Assembly (NCBI GenBank): GCA_027488335.1
Contig: JAIYBU010000147.1
Coordinates: 1-55,076 of the forward strand
Source of the DNA: Cytophagaceae bacterium
Lineage (GTDB): Bacteria > Bacteroidota > Bacteroidia > Cytophagales > Spirosomataceae
Length of the DNA stretch: 55,076 bases
Reading direction: 5' to 3'
Made by a program: the position numbers and the translations under genes. Shown here one piece after another: positions 43,478 through 51,521 of the stretch (its first letter is position 1; the number at the start of each line of letters is the position of its first letter). The notes beneath the pieces were generated by a model, which saw only the letters and a program-made list of their open reading frames with translations, was not told the DNA's origin and did no database searches.

Positions 43478-44095
43478 CTAAACAATATTTTTATAGCCAA
43501 TCATCACTCCCAACCCTATACAAAGTATTGCCGAAATAATACTTAAAGTCGTAGAAAGCCATTTATTACTAATTATTTTTGCCGAAAATGGTAAACTAAA
43601 TGCTCCTGCTGCCAACATCATTCCAAAAATTGAGCCAATGCCAAAGGTAAGAATATATGAAATTGCTAAAAAATAATCTTTGATTTGTGTTAAAACTGAT
43701 AGCAATAAACCGCCACTTCCGGCCAAACCATGCACTAAGCCAACACCATAGGCCAAACCAAATGTTGGTTCGGGTGCATGACTGTGGCCATGAGAGCGGT
43801 CTTGGAAAACTCGGTAAAATCGAATAAGCCCCAAACCTATCAACATTAAGCCAACGCCCGCCTCAAAGTAACGAAAATCGGTTTCGTGCATTATAAATTT
43901 TCCAATCATATAAATAATTGCCACCACTAAGATTGTAGAAGTATGCCCTAAACCCCAGAAAATACCATCTTTTATAGCAGAAATCGTACTATCTCTATGA
44001 GTTACGATGCTGCTTACCGCCACCAAATGGTCAGCTTCAAACGAATGTGAAAAGCCTATGGCAGCAGCACTGAGTAAAAGAAGCATGTTTTCCAT
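43478..44095 (-). CDS. NicO/UreH-type nickel permease
   Basis: The 205-residue membrane protein has about six hydrophobic segments and the metal-transport signature HSFEADHLVAVSSIVTHRDS in the first segment (HxxxxDH-like). A short His-rich loop SHGHSHAPEP and a GxVHGLAGSGGLLLSVL segment follow. These features fit the NicO/UreH/HupE group that imports nickel for hydrogenase or urease. Its place behind hypE and the NHL gene supports nickel supply to the hydrogenase. Confidence 0.82.
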   Translation of the reverse strand: MENMLLLLSAAAIGFSHSFEADHLVAVSSIVTHRDSTISAIKDGIFWGLGHTSTILVVAIIYMIGKFIMHETDFRYFEAGVGLMLIGLGLIRFYRVFQDRSHGHSHAPEPTFGLAYGVGLVHGLAGSGGLLLSVLTQIKDYFLAISYILTFGIGSIFGMMLAAGAFSLPFSAKIISNKWLSTTLSIISAILCIGLGVMIGYKNIV

Positions 44096-44115
44096 ATTTT
44101 ACTTTTAAACGTGAG

Positions 44116-44185
44116 AAATGTAAAATTGACGAATGTAAAACCAATGAATATAAATTAAAGTTAATCGTTTTCAACTTTTACATTT
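44116..44185. repeat. AAATGTAAAA inverted repeat in the hyp-operon spacer (copy 1)
   Basis: AAATGTAAAATTGA (44116-44129) faces TCAACTTTTACATTT (44171-44185), near-perfect complements with one bulge. A second GAATGTAAAAC lies between them. Similar inverted pairs lie in two other spacers of the operon. Confidence 0.55.
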
Positions 44186-44200
44186 GGTATTTCTAAAAAA

Positions 44201-45343
44201 TCATAAAATATCATATATGACCACTCGATGATTGCCTGTATCGGTTAAAACCAGTGTGTTTTCTGCCACACAAAGCGAAAATGGCCAATAAAGTTGGCTA
44301 TCTGTACCGAATTTAGTTTGAGTGTTTTCGCTGCCAGTGTTGAAATCAAAATGTCCTAAAAGGTTATCGGCATGAGCTGCATTTTCGGTTGGAATATTTT
44401 CAAACCACAATACTCGGCTATTACCTGTATCGGCCACAAAAATTCCTTTTTTATAAAAAAACGAATCATAGGTCCAACTCATCGAATCTTGTTTTGGGAA
44501 TAAACTAAATTGATTCATACCGTTGGCGTCGAAATCAGGTTGACCAATAATGATATCAGCAGGTTGGGTAAAAGCAGTTTTCCAATCGTTCCAAATCAAA
44601 TTTCTATAGAACTGCGTATCAGCAATCGACATTTGCCCATTTTCGCTTATTCGTACCGAATAGGGCCAAATTGGTTCATGGTTTTCATAATCTCGCTCAT
44701 TGAAGCTTGGTTTGCCAATTAATTTATCGGCAGGCGTAAAGTTTTCGGTTGGAATGTTTTCGTAAAAAAGCACTCTTCTGTTACCTGTATCACAAATCCA
44801 CAAATGCGAGCCATCAGAGAAAACACCATAAGGCCAATTGAGCGTATTTGCTGCAGGATTTGAGCCGATTCCTTTAATATTTGGTAAATTTTGTTCAAAA
44901 TCAGTTTGACCTATTACTACATCAGCCGCTTGTCCATTTTGAGTAGGGAAAGAATGCCATACCAAAACACGGTGATTCCAAGCATCGGCAATAATTAGTT
45001 TTTTACCGTCCGACCAAATTCCAGACGGGTATTGCAGCGTATTTGCACTTACGGCCTTTCCTGCATTTCTTCCTGTATCTTCTTCCTCAATTTGTCCTAA
45101 AACTAAATCGGGCTCGGCAAATTCGGTTGTTGGAATAGACGTCCAAACAAAAACACGATTTTGACCAGTATCCGAAATGATTAATTTTTCACCAACTATC
45201 CAGACACCTCTTGGGGCAAGCAACGGATTTGACACTCCACCTCTAAAAACGACTGATTTTTTTACTAAAGCAGGTTTATCGGGCAATGATGCCGTCAGCC
45301 CACTTCCTTGAGAAATTGGCGATTTTGAAAGACTTATATTCAT
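44201..45343 (-). CDS. NHL-repeat beta-propeller protein of the hydrogenase locus
   Basis: The 380-residue protein has about six propeller repeats, each with a variant of LxIxDTGNxRVLxW: KLIISDTGQNRVFVW, KLIIADAWNHRVLVW, HLWICDTGNRRVLFY, GIFVADTGNSRVLWF and TLVLTDTGNHRVVIY. There is no signal peptide, so it is probably cytoplasmic. I recall NHL proteins beside other group 2a hydrogenase clusters, where their job is unknown; a scaffold for assembly is one possibility. It lies between hypE and the nickel permease. Confidence 0.88.
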   Translation of the reverse strand: MNISLSKSPISQGSGLTASLPDKPALVKKSVVFRGGVSNPLLAPRGVWIVGEKLIISDTGQNRVFVWTSIPTTEFAEPDLVLGQIEEEDTGRNAGKAVSANTLQYPSGIWSDGKKLIIADAWNHRVLVWHSFPTQNGQAADVVIGQTDFEQNLPNIKGIGSNPAANTLNWPYGVFSDGSHLWICDTGNRRVLFYENIPTENFTPADKLIGKPSFNERDYENHEPIWPYSVRISENGQMSIADTQFYRNLIWNDWKTAFTQPADIIIGQPDFDANGMNQFSLFPKQDSMSWTYDSFFYKKGIFVADTGNSRVLWFENIPTENAAHADNLLGHFDFNTGSENTQTKFGTDSQLYWPFSLCVAENTLVLTDTGNHRVVIYDIL

Positions 45344-45361
45344 TAATTCAGAATTACATTT

Positions 45362-46414
45362 TTAGCAAATGCGTGGCAACTGCTCGCCAACCAACATATT
45401 TATCACTCTTTTACCACCAATTCGACTTTGCAAAACTACTTGGCGAGGATGCTCTGCCACTACATTTCCTATAATTGCCGCATTTTGCCCATTGTCAAAA
45501 GTTTGTAGTTTTTTCAAGAAATCATCGGCAATTTCTGCCGAAACAACTGCCATAAAAACGCCTTCGTTTGCCACATAAAGTGGGTCTAAACCTAAAAGTT
45601 CGCAGGCACCATACACTTCTTCCACTACGGGTATATTCTTTTGAAAAATATCAATACCCAGTTTTGTATCTCGTGCAATTTCGTTCAAAACAGTGGCTAC
45701 ACCGCCACGGGTGGGGTCTCTAAAAAGATGAATATCATTGCCAAATTCATCAAGCAAGGCCTTTACTGTATGATTCAGATTAGTTGTATCGCTTTCGATT
45801 GTTGTTTCAAAATCAAGCCCTTCACGCACCGACATAATAGCAATTCCATGCGTAGCAATATTGCCACTCACAATAATTTTATCGCCAATTTTTAGGTTAT
45901 GGATTGAAATATTTGCCTTCGGATGCACTTGCCCAATACCTGAAGTATTAATAAATATCTTGTCTCCTTTGCCTCTTTCCACCACTTTTGTATCTCCAGT
46001 GACAATGTGAATGCCTGCATTATTGGCAGCCATTTTTATTGACAGTAGGATTTCCCAAAACTCTTTCATGGTTAAGCCTTCTTCCAAAATAAAACTCAAC
46101 GAAAGGTATTTTGGAATAGCCCCACACATTGCAATATCATTGACAGTACCATTTACGGCAAGTTCACCAATGTTTCCACCTGGAAAAAAGACAGGTGAAA
46201 TAACATAACTATCTGTCGAAAATGCCAATTTTCCTGTTAATTCAAAAATTGCACCGTCGTGATGTTCATCCAAGATTGGATTTTTGAGTAAATCAAAAAC
46301 GCCCGATTCGAGTAATTTATTGGTTAAAATTCCGCCACTGCCATGCCCCATCGTAATGACCTCAAAGTCAAGTTGTGGCATCGGACAGGAAAGGCTTAAT
46401 ATTGAGGTATTCAT
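45362..46414 (-). CDS. hypE: HypE, carbamoyl dehydratase for cyanide ligand synthesis
   Basis: The 350-residue protein has an AIR-synthase-like fold: ITMGHGSGGILTNKLLESGV, HHDGAIF and the RDPTRGGVATVLNEIARDTK block. The C-terminus ends PRIC, with the Cys350 thiol accepting carbamoyl from HypF and becoming thiocyanate. It works with HypC and HypD to deliver CN ligands to the iron. The gene is 18 bases before the NHL gene. Confidence 0.96.
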   Translation of the reverse strand: MNTSILSLSCPMPQLDFEVITMGHGSGGILTNKLLESGVFDLLKNPILDEHHDGAIFELTGKLAFSTDSYVISPVFFPGGNIGELAVNGTVNDIAMCGAIPKYLSLSFILEEGLTMKEFWEILLSIKMAANNAGIHIVTGDTKVVERGKGDKIFINTSGIGQVHPKANISIHNLKIGDKIIVSGNIATHGIAIMSVREGLDFETTIESDTTNLNHTVKALLDEFGNDIHLFRDPTRGGVATVLNEIARDTKLGIDIFQKNIPVVEEVYGACELLGLDPLYVANEGVFMAVVSAEIADDFLKKLQTFDNGQNAAIIGNVVAEHPRQVVLQSRIGGKRVINMLVGEQLPRIC

Positions 46415-46429
46415 GTAAATCTATTTTTT

Positions 46430-46530
46430 TGTTTTATTAATGTAAAATAGTAAACTGAGGAATGTAAAATGAAAATCGGAGGATTGCAATTACTCACTTT
46501 TACATTGTAATTTTTACATTATAAATTCTA
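46430..46530. repeat. AATGTAAAA inverted repeat in the hyp-operon spacer (copy 2)
   Basis: AATGTAAAAT and GGAATGTAAAAT on the left side of the hypD-hypE spacer face CACTTTTACATT, TTTTTACATT and CTACATTTTA on the right. A long imperfect hairpin can form. It resembles the spacers at 44116-44185 and 50955-51049. Confidence 0.55.
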
Positions 46531-46537
46531 CATTTTA

Positions 46538-47641
46538 TCAAGCCGTGACCTCTTCCATCGCCTCTGAATAATGATAATAAGCGGCACAAGCTCCTTCCGA
46601 CGACACCATTGGTGCTCCCAAAGGGTTGAGCGGTGTGCAGGCTTTACCAAATTGGCTACATTCAAAAGGTTTTTTGATGCCTTTTAGTACTTGTCCAGCA
46701 ATACAATCGGCACATTCTGGCACTTTCGGAATATCAACATCAAACTTTTTATTGGCATCAAATGCTACTAAATCATCTCTCACTTCCCAACCACTCATCG
46801 GAATTGTTCCGATACCTCGCCATTCTCGGTCTTCAGTTTTAAAAACATCATTAATTACCTTTTGTGCGGCAGGATTTCCATCATATTTCACTACTCTACT
46901 GTATTGATTTTCGAGTTTCGCTTCACCATTTTCAAGTTGGCGGACGGTCATCAATATACCTTGCAACAAATCCACAGGCTCAAAACCAGTAACCACCATT
47001 GGGATTTTGTATTTTGCTACAATCGGTTCGTATTCACTCATGCCCATAATCGTGCAAACGTGTCCTGCTGCTAAAAAAGCTTCAATTTTAGCTTCTTTAT
47101 CATTAATTACGGCTTCCATTGCGGGCGGAACCAAAACGTGAGAAGCTAAAATTGAATAATTTTTGAGTCTCAATCGCTGGGCATGAACGACCGAAAGTGC
47201 ATTGGCTGGAGCAGTTGTTTCAAAGCCAACTGCAAAGAAAACTACCTCACGAGTGGGGTTTTCTTGGGCTATTTTTACGGCTTCCAAAGGTGAATACATG
47301 ATACGAATATCTGCACCGTTGGCTTTGGCTTCAAGTAAACTACGCTTTGAACCTGGTACTCGAATCATGTCACCATAAGAGCAAAGAATCACGCCTTTTT
47401 CTTCAGCTAAATAAAGTGCTTTATCTATCAAATTCAATGGTGTAACACATACAGGACACCCAGGGCCGTGTACCATGTTGATTTCATTTGGCAGAATATT
47501 CAGAATACCATTTTTGACTAAACTGTGTGTTTGTCCACCACAAACCTCCATAATCGTCCATGGGCGAGTGGTAATTTTGTGTAATTCGCTGATATATTGC
47601 TCAACAATTTCTGGGTCACGGAATTCGGATAGGTATTTCAT
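46538..47641 (-). CDS. hypD: HypD, Fe-S scaffold for Fe(CN)2CO assembly
   Basis: The 367-residue protein has the diagnostic cysteine motifs: MEVCGGQTHS with Cys34, HGPGCPVCVTP with Cys62 and Cys65, and the C-terminal [4Fe-4S] region PECADCIAGQVL, FECSQFGKAC and EGACAAYYHY. It forms the HypC-HypD complex on which the diatomic ligands are attached. It is preceded by hypC with a 17-base gap. Confidence 0.97.
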   Translation of the reverse strand: MKYLSEFRDPEIVEQYISELHKITTRPWTIMEVCGGQTHSLVKNGILNILPNEINMVHGPGCPVCVTPLNLIDKALYLAEEKGVILCSYGDMIRVPGSKRSLLEAKANGADIRIMYSPLEAVKIAQENPTREVVFFAVGFETTAPANALSVVHAQRLRLKNYSILASHVLVPPAMEAVINDKEAKIEAFLAAGHVCTIMGMSEYEPIVAKYKIPMVVTGFEPVDLLQGILMTVRQLENGEAKLENQYSRVVKYDGNPAAQKVINDVFKTEDREWRGIGTIPMSGWEVRDDLVAFDANKKFDVDIPKVPECADCIAGQVLKGIKKPFECSQFGKACTPLNPLGAPMVSSEGACAAYYHYSEAMEEVTA

Positions 47642-47658
47642 CGCTTAATTTTAGACTT

Positions 47659-47946
47659 TTAAATTTTACAACTTCCCCCGTCTCTTTCAATCTGCGAATG
47701 CTCTACGAGGTCGTCGAGTTCACCAATTTCTGCGAGATAACTAAACGTCTTTTGGGCTTCTTCTTCGTCAACAATGCTTATGGCAACCCCCACATGTACC
47801 AATACATAATCACCAATTTGAGCATCTGGTACCATTTCAAGGCTGGCTTCTTTGGTGATTCCTCCAAAAAGTATTTTTGCCATTCTTACCAAACCGTCGT
47901 ATTGGTATTCAATAGATTTTATTTTACCAGGAATTGCGAGACACAT
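47659..47946 (-). CDS. hypC: HypC, hydrogenase assembly chaperone
   Basis: The 95-residue protein starts MCLAIPGKI with the essential Cys2, followed by the OB-like core (FGGITKEASLEMVPDAQIGD, YVLVHVGVAISIVDEEEA). It carries the Fe(CN)2CO unit from HypD to the large subunit. The gene lies 4 bases after the hypF stop. It has a slightly longer acidic tail than the shortest HypC proteins. Confidence 0.96.
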   Translation of the reverse strand: MCLAIPGKIKSIEYQYDGLVRMAKILFGGITKEASLEMVPDAQIGDYVLVHVGVAISIVDEEEAQKTFSYLAEIGELDDLVEHSQIERDGGSCKI

Positions 47947-47950
47947 ATTT

Positions 47951-50224
47951 TTAAGTATTAAGTTTTCTTGTCATTAAATCGTAAACTACAACCTGTCCGA
48001 ACGAAATACATTCATCGTTTGGTGAAAGTTGTTGATGGAAAAAAAGCTCGAAATCCGCTAAATTTTGTTTAGCCAAATCAACCAAAAGTGCATTTTGCCA
48101 AACACCACCCGAAAAAGCTATCTTTCTTATTTTTAAGTCATTAGCAATGGTTTTTACTAAATCAACCATCGAGGTATGTACTTTAAAAGCTATTTCTTCA
48201 ATGCTTATTTTTTTTCTTAAATCAGTAATTATTCCTCGAATTACCTCATTTGTATTATGCGTTTTTTCGGTAGTATAACTTTCTGCCAATTTGTGATTTT
48301 GCTTAAAAAATACTCTTGCTTTCGCTTCTAAATAGATTGCGGCTTCTCCTTCATAACTCACTTTATCAATGATTCCGAGCAAAGAAGCGACCGCATCGAA
48401 AAGTCTGCCAACCGATGATGTCTGTAAAAGATTAGCTTGTTTTAACTGCTTTTGATAAACATTCCATTCTAAATCTGTAAACTTTAATTTTATTAAATTA
48501 TTAGCTTCAGGAATCTCTGCACAAATGGCTAATGCCGACAAACGTGGTTCACGAGCCATTTTATCACCCATCAAATTAGGAAAATAGTCAATGTGATTGA
48601 CACGTTCAAAATAGTCACTTTTATCATTCTGAAACATAAAAAACTCGCCGCCCCAAATCTGACCATCTTCTCCTAAACCAGTTCCGTCCCAAATAACGCC
48701 CAATATTGGTTCTGTACTTTCCAGTAAATCATTTTCTGCCAATACTGCTGCAAAATGTGCATGATGGTGCTGGATTTCTACTAAATTTAAGTTTTTTTCT
48801 TCTGCCAATACCCGACCTATTTCTGATGAAGGATACCCCGAATGTTGGTCAATCAATATTGTATTTGCTTCAAAATCAAGCATTTCAGAGAAATGTCTGA
48901 GTGTATGGCGAAAATTTTCTTGGGTGTCGAAATCGCTCAAATCGCCCAAAAATTGGCTAACATACATAGTATGTTGGTGCGTGAGCGTAAAGGTACTTTT
49001 AAGCATTGCACCCATTGCCAAAATATTATTTTGCGGAATAAATGTTGGCAAAATAAAAGTTGGTGCAAGCCCTCTCGAACGGCGTAAAATAATTTTTTGA
49101 TTAGAACTTGGCGAAAATCTAACCACGCTATCGTCTTGAGGCACTACGATTTCTTGATTATTTATTAAGATAAAATCTGCAATTTCGGATAATTCATCAA
49201 TCGCTTTTTGGTCTTGGTATATGATTGGGGAATGACTCAAATTTCCACTGGTTGCAATCAAGGGCTGACCAAATTCTTGACAAATAAGCTCGAATAAGGG
49301 CGTATATGGTAGCATTACTCCAACTACTCCTGCGTTTGAGAAATTGGGTAAGTCAGCTTCTAATAATACAATCGAAGCTACTTCATTTGTTAGCATTTCC
49401 TTTTCCGAATTTCTTAAAGTCACTACCTCATTTAATGATTCGAGACTTGGAAACATCACCGCAAAAGGTTTCGTTGGGCGATACTTTTTTTTTCTTAATT
49501 CATTGATAGTTAGCTTATTACTTGCATCACAAATCAATAAATAACCGCCAATTCCTTTTATTGCAAGTATTTTTCCTTCTTTTAAAAATTTAACAGTTAA
49601 ATCAATTATTGCTGTTTGGGCATTTGAAATAAGCTGCTTTTTATTATCAAAAAATCTTAGTTTTATGCCACATGTTGAACAAGAATTTGTTTGTGAAAAA
49701 TACCGTCTATCGTTTACGTTTTCATATTCTTGTTTGCATTCCGTACACATTTCAAAGGCCTCCATACTCGTAAATTCACGGTCATAAGGCAATTTTTTGA
49801 TAATTGAAAAACGTGGGCCGCAATAAGTACAAGTGGTGAATGAATATTGAAAACGTCGATTTTTAGCATCTTTAATTTCGTTTCGACATACATTACAAAT
49901 ACCAAAGTCGGGACTTAACAAAACATTATTTTTATGCCCAGATTTACTTTTTATGATATGAAAACCTTCTGAAATTTGAAGTTTTGAATCAGTTTTTGCA
50001 CACAGAAAACTCGTAATTTTCGCCAATTTTGGCACCTCTTTTTTAAGTCTTTTACAAAAAGTATTTAATATATCTTCATTTTCAACACTTATTTCAATCA
50101 AAACACCTTCATTTGTGTTATTCACGTAACCAACTAAACCTATTTCAGTTGCCAGACGATACACAAAAGGGCGAAATCCAACGCCTTGTACCTGACCTTT
50201 TATTTCAATTTTATATACTTCCAT
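47951..50224 (-). CDS. hypF: HypF, carbamoyltransferase
   Basis: The 757-residue protein makes carbamoyl-adenylate and transfers carbamoyl to HypE. Domains in order are acylphosphatase (about 1-90, IKGQVQGVGFRPFVYRLATE), two zinc fingers (about 105-190, CNVCRNEI...CTYCGPRFS and CTECKQEY...CSTCG), YrdC-like (about 200-380, KRKPTKPFAVMFPS-type region) and Kae1-like (about 385-757, HHAHFAAVLAEN). The ATG at 50224 is used, one base after the hypB stop; the GTG at 50239 would overlap hypB. Confidence 0.96.
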   Translation of the reverse strand: MEVYKIEIKGQVQGVGFRPFVYRLATEIGLVGYVNNTNEGVLIEISVENEDILNTFCKRLKKEVPKLAKITSFLCAKTDSKLQISEGFHIIKSKSGHKNNVLLSPDFGICNVCRNEIKDAKNRRFQYSFTTCTYCGPRFSIIKKLPYDREFTSMEAFEMCTECKQEYENVNDRRYFSQTNSCSTCGIKLRFFDNKKQLISNAQTAIIDLTVKFLKEGKILAIKGIGGYLLICDASNKLTINELRKKKYRPTKPFAVMFPSLESLNEVVTLRNSEKEMLTNEVASIVLLEADLPNFSNAGVVGVMLPYTPLFELICQEFGQPLIATSGNLSHSPIIYQDQKAIDELSEIADFILINNQEIVVPQDDSVVRFSPSSNQKIILRRSRGLAPTFILPTFIPQNNILAMGAMLKSTFTLTHQHTMYVSQFLGDLSDFDTQENFRHTLRHFSEMLDFEANTILIDQHSGYPSSEIGRVLAEEKNLNLVEIQHHHAHFAAVLAENDLLESTEPILGVIWDGTGLGEDGQIWGGEFFMFQNDKSDYFERVNHIDYFPNLMGDKMAREPRLSALAICAEIPEANNLIKLKFTDLEWNVYQKQLKQANLLQTSSVGRLFDAVASLLGIIDKVSYEGEAAIYLEAKARVFFKQNHKLAESYTTEKTHNTNEVIRGIITDLRKKISIEEIAFKVHTSMVDLVKTIANDLKIRKIAFSGGVWQNALLVDLAKQNLADFELFFHQQLSPNDECISFGQVVVYDLMTRKLNT

Positions 50225-50225
50225 T

Positions 50226-50924
50226 TCATGCAAGTACACCTTTCTTTTCTTCTATTTTATTCATTAGCCACTCGCACCATTCATCCATTCCATCTCCTTT
50301 TAGGCTCGAAATAGTTAACACATGAATGTCGGGATTTACATCACGAGCATCTTTGGTGACGGCTTCTACTGAAAACGGAACATAAGGCAGCAAATCAGCT
50401 TTCGAGACAATCATCAACTCACTTGTCAAAAACATTCTTGGGTATTTTTTTGGTTTATCGTCGCCCTCGGTTGATGCCAAAACTGTTACTCGAAAATCTT
50501 CGCCTAAATCAAAGGCTGCTGGACACACCAAATTGCCGACGTTTTCGATAAACAATAAATCTACCCCTGTTAAATCAATATGGTCAAGTGCTTGATAAAT
50601 CATTTGTGCTTCGATGTGGCACATTCCGCCTGTAACTATTTGTAGGGCATTGATTCCCACATCACGCATTCTGATTGCGTCACGTTCGGTTTCGGGGTCG
50701 CCTACCAAAACAGCCATGTTTATTTTTCCTTTTAGACGTTTTCCTGTTTCTTGCATCAAGGTTGTTTTTCCACTTCCTGGCGAAGAACAAACATTGATTA
50801 CTAAAATATTTGGTAATCTCTCTCTGATTGCTTTTGCCACAAAGTCATTGACCTTCAGCAAGTTAAGCGTCGTATTATCGCATTGTATCGAACCAACTGC
50901 TGCTTGATTTGATTTTGGTTTCAT
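50226..50924 (-). CDS. hypB: HypB, nickel-inserting GTPase
   Basis: The 232-residue GTPase has Walker A SSPGSGKTT (about 47-55) and the G-domain metal site Cys101-His102 (TGGMCHIEAQ) with Cys133 (NLVCPAAFDLGE). It lacks the N-terminal His-rich nickel store and the CxxCGC motif, so nickel must come directly from HypA or the permease. It hands Ni to the large subunit with HypA. Confidence 0.96.
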   Translation of the reverse strand: MKPKSNQAAVGSIQCDNTTLNLLKVNDFVAKAIRERLPNILVINVCSSPGSGKTTLMQETGKRLKGKINMAVLVGDPETERDAIRMRDVGINALQIVTGGMCHIEAQMIYQALDHIDLTGVDLLFIENVGNLVCPAAFDLGEDFRVTVLASTEGDDKPKKYPRMFLTSELMIVSKADLLPYVPFSVEAVTKDARDVNPDIHVLTISSLKGDGMDEWCEWLMNKIEEKKGVLA

Positions 50925-50954
50925 AAGCCAATTAACCTTTTTTTTTATTTATGA

Positions 50955-51049
50955 TTTTAAATGTAAAAAACTAAATGTAAAACTTTAAAGGGTTTAAACT
51001 CGCTCTGAGTTTACGTTTTACATTCAACATTTAGAAGTTTACATTTTTA
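50955..51049. repeat. AAATGTAAAA inverted repeat between hypA and hypB (copy 3)
   Basis: AAATGTAAA...CTAAATGTAAAAC (50959-50983) faces GTTTTACATTC...CATTTAG...TTTACATTT (51015-51047). An inner pair TAAACTC/GAGTTTA sits around a 5-base loop. A long hairpin is possible in the 122-base spacer. It is of the same design as the spacers at 44116 and 46430. Confidence 0.6.
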
Positions 51050-51394
51050 AGTAACTTCTGCAAACTCAACTTTACTTATCAATAATTCTTCGCCTTGTAC
51101 AACATTTCGACTTGGTTTTCCACAAGTGCAAACAAACCTATATTGCTGTACTTCGGTTGTTTTATCGCAATCATTGCAGTAAATCAGAATCGGTAAAACT
51201 TCTACATGTAAGCTCGTTTTGTTATACTGAGGTTGGTCTTCCAGTACTGCTTGAAAAGCATTTTGCATTAAAATCGGTTGAACGTTTGATAGCAAACCTG
51301 CTTTCAAAAATATTCCACGAATGTTATCCATATCACTCGGAAATTCCTCTTCAAGGGTTCTAAAAATATTTCGGACTAACGATATTTCGTGCAT
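51047..51394 (-). CDS. hypA: HypA, nickel metallochaperone with a shortened zinc site
   Basis: The 115-residue protein has the nickel-binding N-terminus MHEISLV. The zinc site is Cys73-x2-Cys76 followed by Cys89-x-Cys91 (FVCTCGK). Most HypA proteins have CxxC in both halves; here the second knuckle is one residue short. It is the first gene of the maturation operon, with its own promoter box and a 24-base palindrome upstream. Confidence 0.93.
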   Translation of the reverse strand: MHEISLVRNIFRTLEEEFPSDMDNIRGIFLKAGLLSNVQPILMQNAFQAVLEDQPQYNKTSLHVEVLPILIYCNDCDKTTEVQQYRFVCTCGKPSRNVVQGEELLISKVEFAEVT

Positions 51395-51414
51395 TATTTT
51401 AAACTTATCTTTCT

Positions 51415-51422
51415 CAAAGATA
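51415..51422 (-). promoter_or_regulatory. Candidate hypA promoter -7 box (TATCTTTG)
   Basis: On the minus strand TATCTTTG fits TAnnTTTG and lies about 20 bases before the hypA ATG. The palindrome at 51457-51480 is centred about 47 bases further upstream, nearly the same offset as the second palindrome at hupS. Confidence 0.55.
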
Positions 51423-51456
51423 TTCGTATATTCAGGAAAAAAATAGCAGAATTTGA

Positions 51457-51480
51457 ATTTTAGAAAATATTTTCTAAAAT
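51457..51480. promoter_or_regulatory. 24-bp perfect palindrome, putative TetR operator of hypA
   Basis: The core TTTAGAAAATATTTTCTAAA with A/T arms is a perfect 24-base palindrome, identical to the core of the hupS palindrome at 2144-2167. It lies between the TPR gene stop and hypA, so the maturation operon can be switched together with the structural operon. Confidence 0.7.
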
Positions 51481-51521
51481 AATCTTTATAGAGTAAAAAT
51501 GATTCAATACAGGAAAAGTTT

